Part shown: piece by piece, positions 18,901-27,281 of the stretch
Numbering within the stretch: position 1 is the stretch's first letter
Layout: each line of letters opens with the position of its first letter
DNA from: Phycisphaerae bacterium
GTDB taxonomy: Bacteria; Chloroflexota; Anaerolineae; 4572-78; J111
Direction of reading: 5' to 3'
DNA: 64,000 bases
Assembly: GCA_028285035.1 (NCBI GenBank)
Contig: JANQQF010000110.1
Span: 109,980 to 173,979 of the forward strand
Made by a program: the position numbers and the translations under genes
Notes under the pieces: generated by a model
What the model was told of the DNA's origin: nothing
Database searches by the model: none
The model's input: the letters and a program-made list of their open reading frames with translations, nothing else

Positions 18901-19157
18901 CAAGCTGTGAGCCAATAGTAAAGCGGAGCTAGACCGCCCTTGAATCCGGCTTCGCTACGTTCTGCATCGGTGAAAGGCGGGTGCCCGGTTCGGGCAACAA
19001 AGCGGTGATATTGATAATGATCGGTTTCGTCCGGTGCTTCGCCAATCGGGAGCAAAGGTGAGTTGTAAAGGGTTAGCCCTGTAAAAATACAAAAAATGAT
19101 AAAGAACAGAACATGATGTGGCGTGCGAAGGGCCGTTAAAATACGCTGAAAATTCAT
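15996..19157 (-). CDS. large GT-C-type glycosyltransferase membrane protein with beta-sandwich tail
   Basis: A 1,053-residue protein. Residues about 1-490 hold a signal-anchor helix and about ten more helices. The first extracellular loop carries GEAPDETDHYQYH, the acidic DE..H pattern of GT-C polyprenyl-sugar transferases (DUF2142/GT39 type). Residues about 500-1053 are outside the membrane and repeat a beta-sandwich unit: the LTxxLYW strand recurs (VTLYWTVEN, ALYWQAND), with DxYxxFxQL and GxYPTTxWxPxxxVxDxYxL blocks. The next gene is a paralogue with the same tail. The likely role is glycosylation of an exported polymer or protein. The donor and acceptor are unknown. Confidence 0.7.
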   Translation of the reverse strand: MNFQRILTALRTPHHVLFFIIFCIFTGLTLYNSPLLPIGEAPDETDHYQYHRFVARTGHPPFTDAERSEAGFKGGLAPLYYWLTAWPVALVSEDTVPDIRRVDARPERHIPTDGLGINRLVHTLDEQWPWRGQPLAWHWVRLFSLPMSWLTLLATYLLGRRLFPQTPSVAVWSVLFMAFLPRFVISSAVINDDNLVFALTAILLFIQVKILQSHHQPRLFALFGFTFGLALLTKYFSLILIPEILFTLWIWYSQQKSNDYKPFLAFLTALLFTAGPWFIFIAIRFNRIAELGWIPGLAASLGEPQITEGLVGLFAGQSVRPPAATFSLLDWSGLLYRSFWFEYGWMQIFAPLWIYILFTIFLVLALFGLTRPTPNHNRATTAASILAWPKSVIILLALHIGLFLFVVLARYVLSATIDTGQGRHLYPALPVIAIVIGLGLHRFFSWTRQISPRALPVVGYLLLFGLFLIPSLITLLPQNYILSRYDTLPITLAAPEQFSISYQQNIAITDDFTLHGFDVPATVSAGSTLPVTLYWTVENKVNQDYLVSLCLQDEQAQPVACTASHFVDGRYPARAWEAGDTIIDTLHLPIPACFRLLIQDYRLNLELWPVHPASPQYEIETQPILTQTFPQPPISVLPTDNSRDIPQTIEFWHQSERIEDQFQIAANASITKIDYFGYKTEPTNILQSDEQIWPSHSQFTRPLYLPCDEGPTPFAQSSHFIVSPDLSSGIYRPDEQTPNIMINQRVRNLAPVTPHLNFNQTLSPLTLQLPTTEPISVTATPANGATSIPQIDHSILPITLRWQTQRWMADPLIVSLKLLDKDFAIGGERVAQLGDRYPNVLWVPTEIIEETYPVQIQPDAPAGLYQLEVSLIKQDPALPEGFEYLPAVEDEEIIGQNLYPLTLRLLDPKHSTSPSIPFEAQVGEAIQLIGYDLTTSTLLSAQTPLTFALYWQANDTITEDYTVFTQLLGPDGQVWAQWDNPPQAGRYPTTAWLTPDLVIDRYTLILRDGAPPGDYQLLVGMYNPLNGERLPTTIEGQLQPNNALHLTTISVLP

Positions 19158-19168
19158 AAGTTGCCCAC

Positions 19169-21550
19169 CTACTGAGGAATTTGTAGGGTGCCAACATTGA
19201 CGGCATAGTCGGGCAGGGGGCCTTCAGGCCCGAAGGCGGGTAACCGTTCACCTGTACCAGGATTGTAAAGTCCGGCCAAGAGATAGTACTCGCCAGGAGG
19301 TAATTGGGACAGATCCAAAGGATGGGCGTCAACGATCGTTTCACCCGGCTCCCATAATGATGTCGGATATGCATTTTCCACAGGAGGGCCATCAAAGCCG
19401 TACACATAGGCGTTGGTTTCAGTGTGCCACGCTTGAATAAAAATGGTGTAGTCTGTTTCAAACGGTTGATTGACCTGCCAATTGAAGGTCACTGTATTTT
19501 GATTATCGTTAATCTCGTGACTCAGTAGGGTCACTTTGTCGAAAAAGTTGATTGAGGCTGTTGCGGGAGGCTTGGGCCATTCCCAGGGCACCAATTTTGC
19601 CGTACCAATGATGGGTTCGACTAGCTCACCTGCAGCGTTAGTGGTTGGTTTTCCCGGCAACCCCGGCTCATTTAAGTCATAAATGCCAGCTGCGATTTGG
19701 ATTTGGCTTGGGGCGTGATCAAATTCGGCTTCTGGTTTGATAGGGATGACATATCTATCGGCCAAGACATCGCCCGATTTTAGGAGGGTGGTCGGCCACT
19801 TGCCCCCACCAGGGTAGGTATCCAATTGGCCGATAACCTGTCGTTGGCGGCCCAGCAGGTGAATAAATAGGCTGTAATTTATCTCGGTTGGCGTAATGAC
19901 TTCCCAATAAAGCGTAATCGGCAGTTTTTCAGCGGGACGAATGGTATCTGCGTGGATCTGATACCCCACGAGGCGAATTTTGCCGTCGTAGATAAAATCA
20001 ACGGGCTGGAGGCTGGGTGGCAGATCAGCTTGGCTTAAAAGGGGCGGACTAGCGTAAGCTGGCGCGATATAACGAAAGGGGGCAATAAGCGAAAAAAGGA
20101 ACAGGCCTGCCGCACACATACCAACGATGAGTGGCTTGACAGAAGTTGGTGTCCACCAGGTTAAGCCGAGGATGCCAAAGGCTGAAATGGCCGCAATGGC
20201 TGGATACATCAATCGACCTTGGCCTGCGGGCTGGGTCAAATTCCAGACGATGAAGCCAGCAATCATGACCAGATACCAAGTCATAAGCAGAAAGAAGCTG
20301 GGGATTGAATAAAATTGTGAGCTGAATTTGGTGCGAATGAGTTGGATGACAAAAGCTAAAACCCCAATCGCCGCAACTAATGACACCCAATCAAGAATGG
20401 GGTAAATCCAGGTATCCGCTAAAATGTTGACTCCGCCGAATAAAGCCCAGTAGGCGATACGAAAACCTTCAAATTCTGCCTGAATAGTTGCTAGGGTCGG
20501 GATTTCCTCGCGTTGCCCAGCGGTGTGACGCATCACCTGCAGGGCGAAAAAGTCACCATCATACAAGATTGCATTGCGAATGTAGAACCAACCCGCCACA
20601 ATTGTAAAAACAACGGCCAGGATCACCGATTGCAAAATTACGGTGCGCCAGAGGGCCGGGGTCAGTAGCATGGTCATTTTGGGATAAGTTGGGGCTGCTT
20701 TGTAGGCGAGCCAAATAAACAACAAGCCAGCCAAAGGAAGTACCCCAAAAGCATACAGCTTACTGAGGGCACCCAGACCAATCAGGATGCCCAAGACGAT
20801 CGGTAACCTAAAGGTAGATTTGTCCGATAAAGGCTCATCCAACGCTCGCACCATCACCCACAGAGCTAGAGTAATGAACATAATCACGGCATTATCGTTG
20901 TTGATTGAGGCGGAAATAAAGATGAACATCGGATTGAAGGCGGTAATGGCCATTGCTCCGGCGGCGAGGAGACGATTGCCTCGAAATAAACTGAGGGCGA
21001 TGTGGTAAGCCGCGATGATGGTGATGCTGGCCATCACAATCGATAGCAGTCGAATGAGATAAGCGGCGAGAATGTGATTTCGCCACGGCCATAGGGTGTC
21101 CGGTGGATGGATGGTAATGTTTTTGTTATCGGGACGTAGGGGGTCGCCGATGCTGGTGTGGGGGTTGTACCAAAAGACGTCATCCCACTCACCGTCATCA
21201 ATCCAGAAGGTTAACCCTGCAGCTAAAGCATAGTAGAGAGGAGGCTGATTGCCTTCGTGACTCCAATGATGTTGCAATTCGGCTGTCTCTGGCACATTTT
21301 GCACAATGAGACGTCCGCTATCAGCCATATATTTGACGACTGAATAGTGACGTGACTCATCACCAGCCTCAAAGGGTGGGGTGGCAATACTGTAGATGAT
21401 TGAAAGAATGATAAAGGCAATGAAAATGATACTGGCGAGGCGGTGGGCCAAGATCCTATCGGCTCGTATTTTATTTTTGTTAAACGATGATAATCCCAAT
21501 TTTCCCCCTGAACGAGGTTGACATTTTACCTGTTTTTGAAGATGTGGCAA
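19169..21550 (-). CDS. GT-C-type membrane glycosyltransferase with beta-sandwich tail (paralogue)
   Basis: A 793-residue protein. About ten helices lie between 35 and 510, with an acidic first loop PPFEAGDESRHYSVVKY and HEGNQPPLYYALAAG matching the paralogue downstream. Two extracellular beta-sandwich units follow (ITLYWEV ... DVLADRYVIPI; FNWQVNQPFETDYTIF ... YNPGTGERLPAFG). The frame opens with TTG at 21550. A later TTG is also possible, as no strong ribosome site precedes the first. It lies 11 bases upstream of its paralogue, so the two form an operon. The acceptor is unknown. Confidence 0.68.
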   Translation of the reverse strand: MPHLQKQVKCQPRSGGKLGLSSFNKNKIRADRILAHRLASIIFIAFIILSIIYSIATPPFEAGDESRHYSVVKYMADSGRLIVQNVPETAELQHHWSHEGNQPPLYYALAAGLTFWIDDGEWDDVFWYNPHTSIGDPLRPDNKNITIHPPDTLWPWRNHILAAYLIRLLSIVMASITIIAAYHIALSLFRGNRLLAAGAMAITAFNPMFIFISASINNDNAVIMFITLALWVMVRALDEPLSDKSTFRLPIVLGILIGLGALSKLYAFGVLPLAGLLFIWLAYKAAPTYPKMTMLLTPALWRTVILQSVILAVVFTIVAGWFYIRNAILYDGDFFALQVMRHTAGQREEIPTLATIQAEFEGFRIAYWALFGGVNILADTWIYPILDWVSLVAAIGVLAFVIQLIRTKFSSQFYSIPSFFLLMTWYLVMIAGFIVWNLTQPAGQGRLMYPAIAAISAFGILGLTWWTPTSVKPLIVGMCAAGLFLFSLIAPFRYIAPAYASPPLLSQADLPPSLQPVDFIYDGKIRLVGYQIHADTIRPAEKLPITLYWEVITPTEINYSLFIHLLGRQRQVIGQLDTYPGGGKWPTTLLKSGDVLADRYVIPIKPEAEFDHAPSQIQIAAGIYDLNEPGLPGKPTTNAAGELVEPIIGTAKLVPWEWPKPPATASINFFDKVTLLSHEINDNQNTVTFNWQVNQPFETDYTIFIQAWHTETNAYVYGFDGPPVENAYPTSLWEPGETIVDAHPLDLSQLPPGEYYLLAGLYNPGTGERLPAFGPEGPLPDYAVNVGTLQIPQ

Positions 21551-21701
21551 TGTCTCGTGAGGCTGGTTTTAGGTTGGGGATGAGGGGTTAAAAGGATATT
21601 TCTTTACATTGAGATGTAGTTTGGAAGGCTGGAAGGTTGGAAGAGTGGGTAGTCACCCTTTTGAATGTTGTTGAGGTTCAGAACCACGGATTGGCAAAAA
21701 A

Positions 21702-21729
21702 TCGCGGATTTTTTACAAGGTATCCGCGA
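21702..21729. repeat. short hairpin in intergenic space
   Basis: TCGCGGAT (21702-21709) pairs with ATCCGCGA (21722-21729) around a T-rich loop. The surrounding 255-base gap (21551-21805) has no gene. An outer imperfect pair, GAACCAC with GTGGTT, encloses it. Confidence 0.5.
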
Positions 21730-21805
21730 AATCCTCTAGGTCTGTGGTTATAAATTTTGGAATCAGTAAGGATTGGGGAAAAGTTCTGGTGGAAAAGACA
21801 GGTGC

Positions 21806-23842
21806 TCAGGGATTGAATGGCCCTATAAAAACCCCTTCCTGAAGCGGGTCCGATCCGTTTAGTGTCAAGTTATGCCATTGACCAGGGCTTTCAGTGCGAT
21901 AAGGGAGGATGTGAAGGGTGAGGGGGCCGTAGTTAGGCTGTAACGGGAATTCGTAGAAATCTGTCACAATTTCATTGGGGGTCCACAGGCTTGTGGGGTA
22001 GCTGCTCAAGACGGGGTGAGTCGCATCACGTTTGTATACCTCTTGGCCGGTTTGATCCAACAAGCGGAAAGAAATGGCGTAATCCCAGGTGATCTTTTGT
22101 GGGGTCTGCCAAACTAAGAAGACTTGCAAGATGTCCCCTACTGTTTGCCCGATCAGTGTTGGCTGTGGGATGACAGCCACGCGATATCCAATCAATTCAA
22201 GCTGGTCTTCAAATTTAGCCTCGATGATCGTGATGTTAGATGGTCGCTCGAAATTCGGCTCAGGTTGCAGATGGATTAATGGACCTGCCATTGTGAGAAA
22301 GGGCGTACCAATCAAATCGGTGGTTTTGCGAGCAAAATAGATAGGATGATTGCTGTGGTGGGCTGCTGTCACTTTTTCAGGCCATCGATTCAGTGGGTTA
22401 CGAACCGTGATATCAGTCCGACGCTGATCGATGAGTTGCGCGTATTTGATCGTTGTGTACTGCTCCCAATCCCCGAGAATGATACTGTCGGGCTTGATGT
22501 GAGGGAGGCTGCTATCAACAAAGCGTTGAGCCTGTGTTCCTCGGAGTAACTGTCGCCAATCATCAAATGGTGCTGTTGCCACACTTGCCTGACTTTGCCA
22601 ATTGGGCTGCGCAAGACTGAAGCCTAACACCGCTAGGGCAATGAAGGTAATCAGGATGGGAACCACTGACAGCAGGGCGGTTGAATTTGGGGAAATTGTG
22701 CCTAAGTATTTTAGGAGAAGGGCGAGAATACCATTGATTCCGAGGCCAAGCCAAACGGCAAAAATAAAGTAGGCTGGCATTAAATACCAGGTTGGGGCCT
22801 CATTTAGGTTGACCACCTCAAAATCGAGGGTGAACCACAGAAGGAGAAGGACTAGGGTGAGCTGAAATGGAAAGTCGGCTTTGCGTCGCCAAGCAAGTAA
22901 TAGAAAGCCAATGGCAGCTAGAATTACCCCTGGCCAGGACAGTTGTTTGAGAATGTCATTCCAAATAAAGGTTAAGCGGGCGGGCAGAAAGGCCGGGTCA
23001 ATCGACAAGAACAAACCGGATGAGTCACCGGAGCCGACAAGAAACCAAAAGCTGGCGAAATCGTAAATGGGTTCGTGGGTATAGGGCGGGTTGTTGACTC
23101 CACGGACGTAGATAAAAGCATAAAGGGTCAACGGGGCTAAGGCGAGGAGGGCTAAGGTTAACCATCGTTTGGGTTGCCAAATTAAATTGCGATCATGCCA
23201 CCAAATCCAGCCAACAAGAGAGGGAAGATAAAAGACCGTGGTTCGATGATGCGCCAAGCTGAGACCCACTGTGATCGCTAGCCAACGAAGCGTTCGTTCG
23301 GCTGCCTGATGTTGGCCCGTCTGACGTTGTTTGGCCCAGATGATGGCTTCCAAGGTGAGGAGGGCGAAGAAAAAAACGTTGTAGGAGCGTACCCCGGCAA
23401 TCGTGCTCCATTGCCATAAAGTCAGACCGAATGAAAGCGCGACTCCCCCGATGATCGCGCCCGCCCAAAAAGGAGCATTGGCTTTACTGAGCAGTGATTT
23501 GTCGGAGAGATGGTATATCACAAGCGCAGTGGTTCCAGCTGCCAAAGCTCCGCCCACAGCCGAGAAGAGATTCATTCGCCAGGCCATTGTGCCAACGGGT
23601 AAAAGTAATGTCCATACTTTGCCGACGAGTACATACAGCGGATAGCCTGTTGTGTGGGGAATACCTAAAAGCGGCACTGCCAATTGATGTTCCCCGGCAT
23701 CACCCCCGACCACACCAGGCGCAAGGGTTTGAATGTATAAGGCCAACACCACCAAAAAAACAACCACAAAAATAAGAGATGGGCGTTTGAGATAGTCAAT
23801 GAACGATGAATTGGCGACATTTTTAGGTGAACCATTTTTCAT
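21806..23842 (-). CDS. DUF2723-type membrane protein with beta-sandwich tail
   Basis: A 678-residue protein. The N-terminal signal anchor and LAPGVVGGDAGEHQLAVPLL, HTTGYPLYVLVGKVW and MNLFSAVGGALA are the DUF2723 hallmarks (acidic GD.GE and GYPLY). About eleven helices run to residue 430. The extracellular C-terminal part ends with a single beta-sandwich unit (VFLVWQTPQKITWDYAISFRLLDQ, YPTSLWTPNEIVTDFY) like those of the two downstream paralogues, so the trio shares a domain. It is a probable GT-C sugar transferase of unknown substrate. The start ATG at 23842 follows a weak GGAAA-rich ribosome site. Confidence 0.75.
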   Translation of the reverse strand: MKNGSPKNVANSSFIDYLKRPSLIFVVVFLVVLALYIQTLAPGVVGGDAGEHQLAVPLLGIPHTTGYPLYVLVGKVWTLLLPVGTMAWRMNLFSAVGGALAAGTTALVIYHLSDKSLLSKANAPFWAGAIIGGVALSFGLTLWQWSTIAGVRSYNVFFFALLTLEAIIWAKQRQTGQHQAAERTLRWLAITVGLSLAHHRTTVFYLPSLVGWIWWHDRNLIWQPKRWLTLALLALAPLTLYAFIYVRGVNNPPYTHEPIYDFASFWFLVGSGDSSGLFLSIDPAFLPARLTFIWNDILKQLSWPGVILAAIGFLLLAWRRKADFPFQLTLVLLLLWFTLDFEVVNLNEAPTWYLMPAYFIFAVWLGLGINGILALLLKYLGTISPNSTALLSVVPILITFIALAVLGFSLAQPNWQSQASVATAPFDDWRQLLRGTQAQRFVDSSLPHIKPDSIILGDWEQYTTIKYAQLIDQRRTDITVRNPLNRWPEKVTAAHHSNHPIYFARKTTDLIGTPFLTMAGPLIHLQPEPNFERPSNITIIEAKFEDQLELIGYRVAVIPQPTLIGQTVGDILQVFLVWQTPQKITWDYAISFRLLDQTGQEVYKRDATHPVLSSYPTSLWTPNEIVTDFYEFPLQPNYGPLTLHILPYRTESPGQWHNLTLNGSDPLQEGVFIGPFNP

Positions 23843-24064
23843 GGGGGCAGATTTTAGAGGAAAGCCACGGAATTGGCGAATTGGAATATCTTGATGATTT
23901 TGACATTATAACTTTAAAATTTTAAAAAATTGATTGACTCTTTTGCCTCGAACAACAAAATTTGGGAGAATAAAGACGTATTTGTAAATGCTAATCTTAT
24001 GACCAATTAAATTTTTCCACCCTTTACTTGTTTCTAATAATATAAATAATTCTATGGTAATGAA

Positions 24065-24102
24065 AGTTAGGAATCCGAAAGTGCACTTTCGGATTCCTAA
24101 CT
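24065..24102. repeat. perfect 38-base palindrome (element A, copy 1)
   Basis: Two 19-base arms are exactly complementary with no spacer. The core is GGAATCCGAAAGTG and its mirror. A close copy lies at 44739-44776. It sits in a divergent promoter space and no U run follows, so it is not an obvious terminator. Confidence 0.75.
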
Positions 24103-24129
24103 CAAAGCTATTTACAAGGGAGCCAACCC

Positions 24130-24225
24130 GTCTCACTGAGACAACACCAAAGGAGTGAAAACGTACCCCAGGATATTTTCCTGCGAAGCGGGCAGGTAAT
24201 GTCTAAATTCCGCTTAGCACCTGTC
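24130..24225 (+). ncRNA. candidate structured 5' leader RNA before the lamin-tail gene
   Basis: Four helices can be drawn: GTCTC/GAGAC (24130-24142), CAGGA/TCCTG (24169-24183), AAGCGG/CCGCTT (24186-24191 with 24210-24215) and GCAGGT/ACCTGT (24192-24197 with 24219-24224). The last two interlock, forming either a pseudoknot or two exclusive states. A ribosome site (AAGGAGGAAG) comes 65 bases later. I compared it from memory with c-di-GMP, SAM, cobalamin and c-di-AMP riboswitches and saw no match. Confidence 0.3.
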
Positions 24226-24301
24226 ATACAATTCTATTTTCTGGGGAAAATTGTTGAGAATTGAGTTGTTACTTTAATTTTTTGCATAAGGAGGAAGAGA
24301 G

Positions 24302-25309
24302 ATGTATCGAAAACTGTTTATGGTGAGTGTATTTGTCTTTACCGTTGGAATAATTGTTTTTGCCACAATTTCTACAGTTGCGGCTCGTGATCTTGAAGCT
24401 TCAACTGCACTGGCTGACACAGATGTTGTGATTAGCGAAGTTTACTATTTAGGTGCTTCAGGGGCAGATTGGTTTGAGTTAAAAAATACAGGCAGTGATA
24501 CCATTGATATTAGCAATTGGTATATTGAAGCTGAGGCTGTGCAAAGGGCCTTGAGTGAATTAACGATTCTTAGCGGAGATGATTTATTGTTAACTCCAGG
24601 CGAGGTAATTCAATTTCAAAGTGTGAATTTAGACTCAGGATCAAATTTGGGGGTGTATCGTACAAATAGTTTTACCGATCCTAGTGCCATCGTTGATTTT
24701 GTTCAATGGGGAACAAATACTGTAGCTGGTGATGCTGCCTCTACTGCATTTGATGCTGGGCTTTGGACCAAGACGAATGTGATGTTCAATCAATTTGATT
24801 TTGTAGCCACTGCTAGCGCGGGTGAGTCGGTCTCATTTGATGGTGAAAATGGTGGAGGGTCCGCCTTGGAAACGTTGAGTAGTGACTTTGTGAATGGTAC
24901 GCCCAGTCCAGGCTTAGACAATCGTTTGAATTTGACTAAGGTGGTGGATGGTTCAATTGTTGAAACTGGCGATCAAATTCAATACACTCTCATCGTTACC
25001 GGAAGCTACGTGTTTCTTAATCACAATGTTGTTTTGAGCGATACAATGCCAACCAGTACAACTTTGGCCTCTGCCTCAGACTCAATTGTGCCAACGAACG
25101 GGGTTTTGGTTTGGAATTTGGGAACCATTATGACCGATAATGTGATGATTACAAAGACGTTTGTCGTAACCGTTGATGCAACAACAGGCAGTACTGTCAC
25201 AAACGAACTCTATGAGGTAAAAAGTGATGAAGCGTCAGCAGATGGGGCAGCCGTAAATGTGCGCGTGCTTTCTTTCACCTACTTACCTCAGATTGTGAAG
25301 CAGGGGTAA
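24302..25309 (+). CDS. secreted lamin-tail (LTD) and DUF11-type repeat protein
   Basis: A 335-residue protein with a signal peptide (hydrophobic 8-28, cleavage likely near AARDLEA). Residues about 40-180 form a lamin-tail-like beta domain (VVISEVYYLGASGADWFELKN, TIDISNWYIE). Residues about 210-320 form a DUF11-like bacterial Ig domain (LNLTKVVDGSIVETGDQIQYTLIVTG, LSDTMPTSTTL, GVLVWNLGTI). The end, FTYLPQIVKQG, resembles the short YLP-hydrophobic tail I associate with exported Chloroflexota proteins. AAGGAGGAAG precedes the ATG. Its role, perhaps in the cell envelope or adhesion, is unknown. Confidence 0.75.
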   Translation: MYRKLFMVSVFVFTVGIIVFATISTVAARDLEASTALADTDVVISEVYYLGASGADWFELKNTGSDTIDISNWYIEAEAVQRALSELTILSGDDLLLTPGEVIQFQSVNLDSGSNLGVYRTNSFTDPSAIVDFVQWGTNTVAGDAASTAFDAGLWTKTNVMFNQFDFVATASAGESVSFDGENGGGSALETLSSDFVNGTPSPGLDNRLNLTKVVDGSIVETGDQIQYTLIVTGSYVFLNHNVVLSDTMPTSTTLASASDSIVPTNGVLVWNLGTIMTDNVMITKTFVVTVDATTGSTVTNELYEVKSDEASADGAAVNVRVLSFTYLPQIVKQG

Positions 25310-25312
25310 TTG

Positions 25313-26446
25313 TTAGACTTCATTGAAAGGCAGGGTGATTTTTACGACAGTTCCAGCTTGATTTGGGTTGGGGCCAATGTGAAAATCACCCTTCAAATCT
25401 TCTGTAATCGTGGTTTGGACAATTTCTAAGCCTAGTCCCAAGTCTGTCATTGGGTTGAATTCTGGCGGTAATCCTTTTCCGTCATCCGCTACTTGAAGGA
25501 TTAACTTACCAAGCTTGTGTGTTAAGTTGACATTGATTTGGCCGGCCTCACGATTAACAATCCCATGTTCGAGCGCATTTTGAATAAGCTCATTGGTCAC
25601 CAAGGCTAAACTCGTGGCGGTTTGTGAGGGGAGTTCAATGTTTTCTCCCTCGACTAAAATTTGGATATCTGCGGCGGGGTTGACCATGTTGGTTGAGATG
25701 GTCAGGGAAAGGCGTTTGATTAAATTTAGTAGGCCGACTTTGTCAACCCCGGCTTCGGAGAGAATTTCGTGAACCGTGGCAATGCTGAGAACCCGATTGA
25801 TGGTTTCTCGTAAAATATCCTCCGGGGACAATGTTTTTTCCTGCCCAACCTGCAACCTTAATAGCATCGCAATGGTCTGTAAATTATTTTTGACCCGGTG
25901 ATGCATCTCTTGAACGGTTGCGGAGTGGACCAGTTGAGCCTTGTCCAAGGCCGCTGCCGCCAACTCTGTGATAAATCCAAATAGCTCGACTTCATCCTCG
26001 GTAAAGGGGTGTAACGCCCGCGTTTGCACATTGACTGCCCCAATAACCTTGTCACGATTGATTAAAGGCATCGCCATCAGTGAGGGAAACTTACTTTCGC
26101 CTGAGCCGAGAACCCGATAAAATCGTGGATCACGAAAGGCATTGGTTACGGTGACAGCCTCACGATGCTCCGCCGCCCAGCCGGTTAACCCTGCCCCATA
26201 CGGTAGATACAATTCACCAATACCTTCTTGCTTAAGCCCTGTACTCGCCGCCAGAATCATTTTGTCGCCAATGTCGTTGTAAAGATAGATTGAGCAAGAG
26301 TCGACGTGCATGACCTCTGTGGTACGACGTGTAATCAAATCTAAGGTTTCATCCAAATCCTGTGCTTCCGCAATGGCGCGACTGATTTCACGGACGGCGG
26401 CCAATTGGGCGCTTTTTTGCTGGAGTTGGGTTTCAATATCTTGCAT
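25313..26446 (-). CDS. GAF-domain sensor histidine kinase (HisKA_2 type)
   Basis: A 377-residue soluble kinase. A short coiled start (residues 1-30) leads into a GAF domain (about 30-165), then the H-box EMHHRVKNNLQT with probable phosphorylated His183, then a HATPase with VTNELIQNALEHG (N box) and VADDGKGLPPEF (G1 box). HisKA_2/HWE kinases often feed single-domain regulators. No receiver gene lies adjacent. The GAF ligand is unknown. It is convergent with the lamin-tail gene, with only 3 bases between the stops. Confidence 0.85.
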   Translation of the reverse strand: MQDIETQLQQKSAQLAAVREISRAIAEAQDLDETLDLITRRTTEVMHVDSCSIYLYNDIGDKMILAASTGLKQEGIGELYLPYGAGLTGWAAEHREAVTVTNAFRDPRFYRVLGSGESKFPSLMAMPLINRDKVIGAVNVQTRALHPFTEDEVELFGFITELAAAALDKAQLVHSATVQEMHHRVKNNLQTIAMLLRLQVGQEKTLSPEDILRETINRVLSIATVHEILSEAGVDKVGLLNLIKRLSLTISTNMVNPAADIQILVEGENIELPSQTATSLALVTNELIQNALEHGIVNREAGQINVNLTHKLGKLILQVADDGKGLPPEFNPMTDLGLGLEIVQTTITEDLKGDFHIGPNPNQAGTVVKITLPFNEV

Positions 26447-26509
26447 GGATTGATACCAAGGTGTTTAATTTGGCTGAAGTATACCATATCGATTTTGTAG
26501 AGGCTATCT

Positions 26510-27226
26510 GTGATTTTTTGGATTACCGTTATTCTACTCATTGTGATTTTGGCCCTGATTTTATATTGGCAACTCATTATTACCGAAGGTACCTACTTGG
26601 GTGCACCTTTGGTCGCTTTGCTCTATGACTGGACGGCTGAACGCTACAATAGCATTAAAGAGTTTGATGATGAGGTAGAAACCCATTTCTTGGCCCTCCC
26701 GCTTCTCAATCGTCTTTACAGGCAACCCGATGCTTTGGTATTAGATGTCGCTACAGGCACGGGACGCGTGCCCTTAGCGTTGCTCAAGCAGTCCGACTTT
26801 GCTGGGAAAATCGTTGGGCTTGATCGTGCGGCTAAAATGTTGCAAGTTGCCATTCGAGATACAGAGGATGATCGAAGCCGCGCTTATTTTATTCGAGCCG
26901 ATGCAATGGCCCTTCCCTTTGCCAGCAACAGCTTTACCATGGTTACCTGTTTGGAAGCCTTGGAGTTTTTCCCAAAGCCCGAAAAGGGCCTGGGTGAGCT
27001 CATTCGCGTCTTAGCCTCCCCCACCCCCCAGAAACCTCGCCAAGGTTGGCTCGTGACAACCCGACGAACTGGCTGGGAGGCGAAGCTGATGCCTGGCAAA
27101 ACGTGGTCCGAAGAGCAGATGGAACAACTCTTACAGCAATATCGGCTACGCTATATTGATATTCAGGCCTGGGAAGATATCTATAATTTAGTGTGGGCGC
27201 AGAAGACCGGAGAGATTGGAGATTAG
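26510..27226 (+). CDS. membrane-anchored SAM-dependent methyltransferase
   Basis: A 238-residue protein from GTG 26510, with AGAGG six bases upstream. One N-terminal helix (about 2-22) is followed by YDWTAERYN and the class I methyltransferase fold: VLDVATGTGRVPLALL (motif I), IVGLDRAAKMLQVA (post-I acidic Asp), YFIRADAMALPF (motif II), FTMVTCLEALEFF (motif III). A quinone- or lipid-type substrate is plausible given the anchor, but unproven. It is divergent from the histidine kinase. Confidence 0.8.
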   Translation: MIFWITVILLIVILALILYWQLIITEGTYLGAPLVALLYDWTAERYNSIKEFDDEVETHFLALPLLNRLYRQPDALVLDVATGTGRVPLALLKQSDFAGKIVGLDRAAKMLQVAIRDTEDDRSRAYFIRADAMALPFASNSFTMVTCLEALEFFPKPEKGLGELIRVLASPTPQKPRQGWLVTTRRTGWEAKLMPGKTWSEEQMEQLLQQYRLRYIDIQAWEDIYNLVWAQKTGEIGD

Positions 27227-27281
27227 CAGGCCATCCTAACTGATTTTCTCGTAAATCTAAAATCGTACATCGTAAATGTTG

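Larger units (their letters stand above)
23843..24301. other. long divergent intergenic region
   Basis: This 459-base gap separates the GT-C gene (reverse) from the lamin-tail protein (forward). It holds a perfect 38-base palindrome and, just before the forward gene, a structured leader, both listed separately. No open frame of note is present. Confidence 0.6.

Noticed and set aside
24130..24225. c-di-GMP, SAM, cobalamin or c-di-AMP riboswitch
   Set aside because: None of the conserved core words of these classes could be found. Kept only as a candidate unnamed structured leader.
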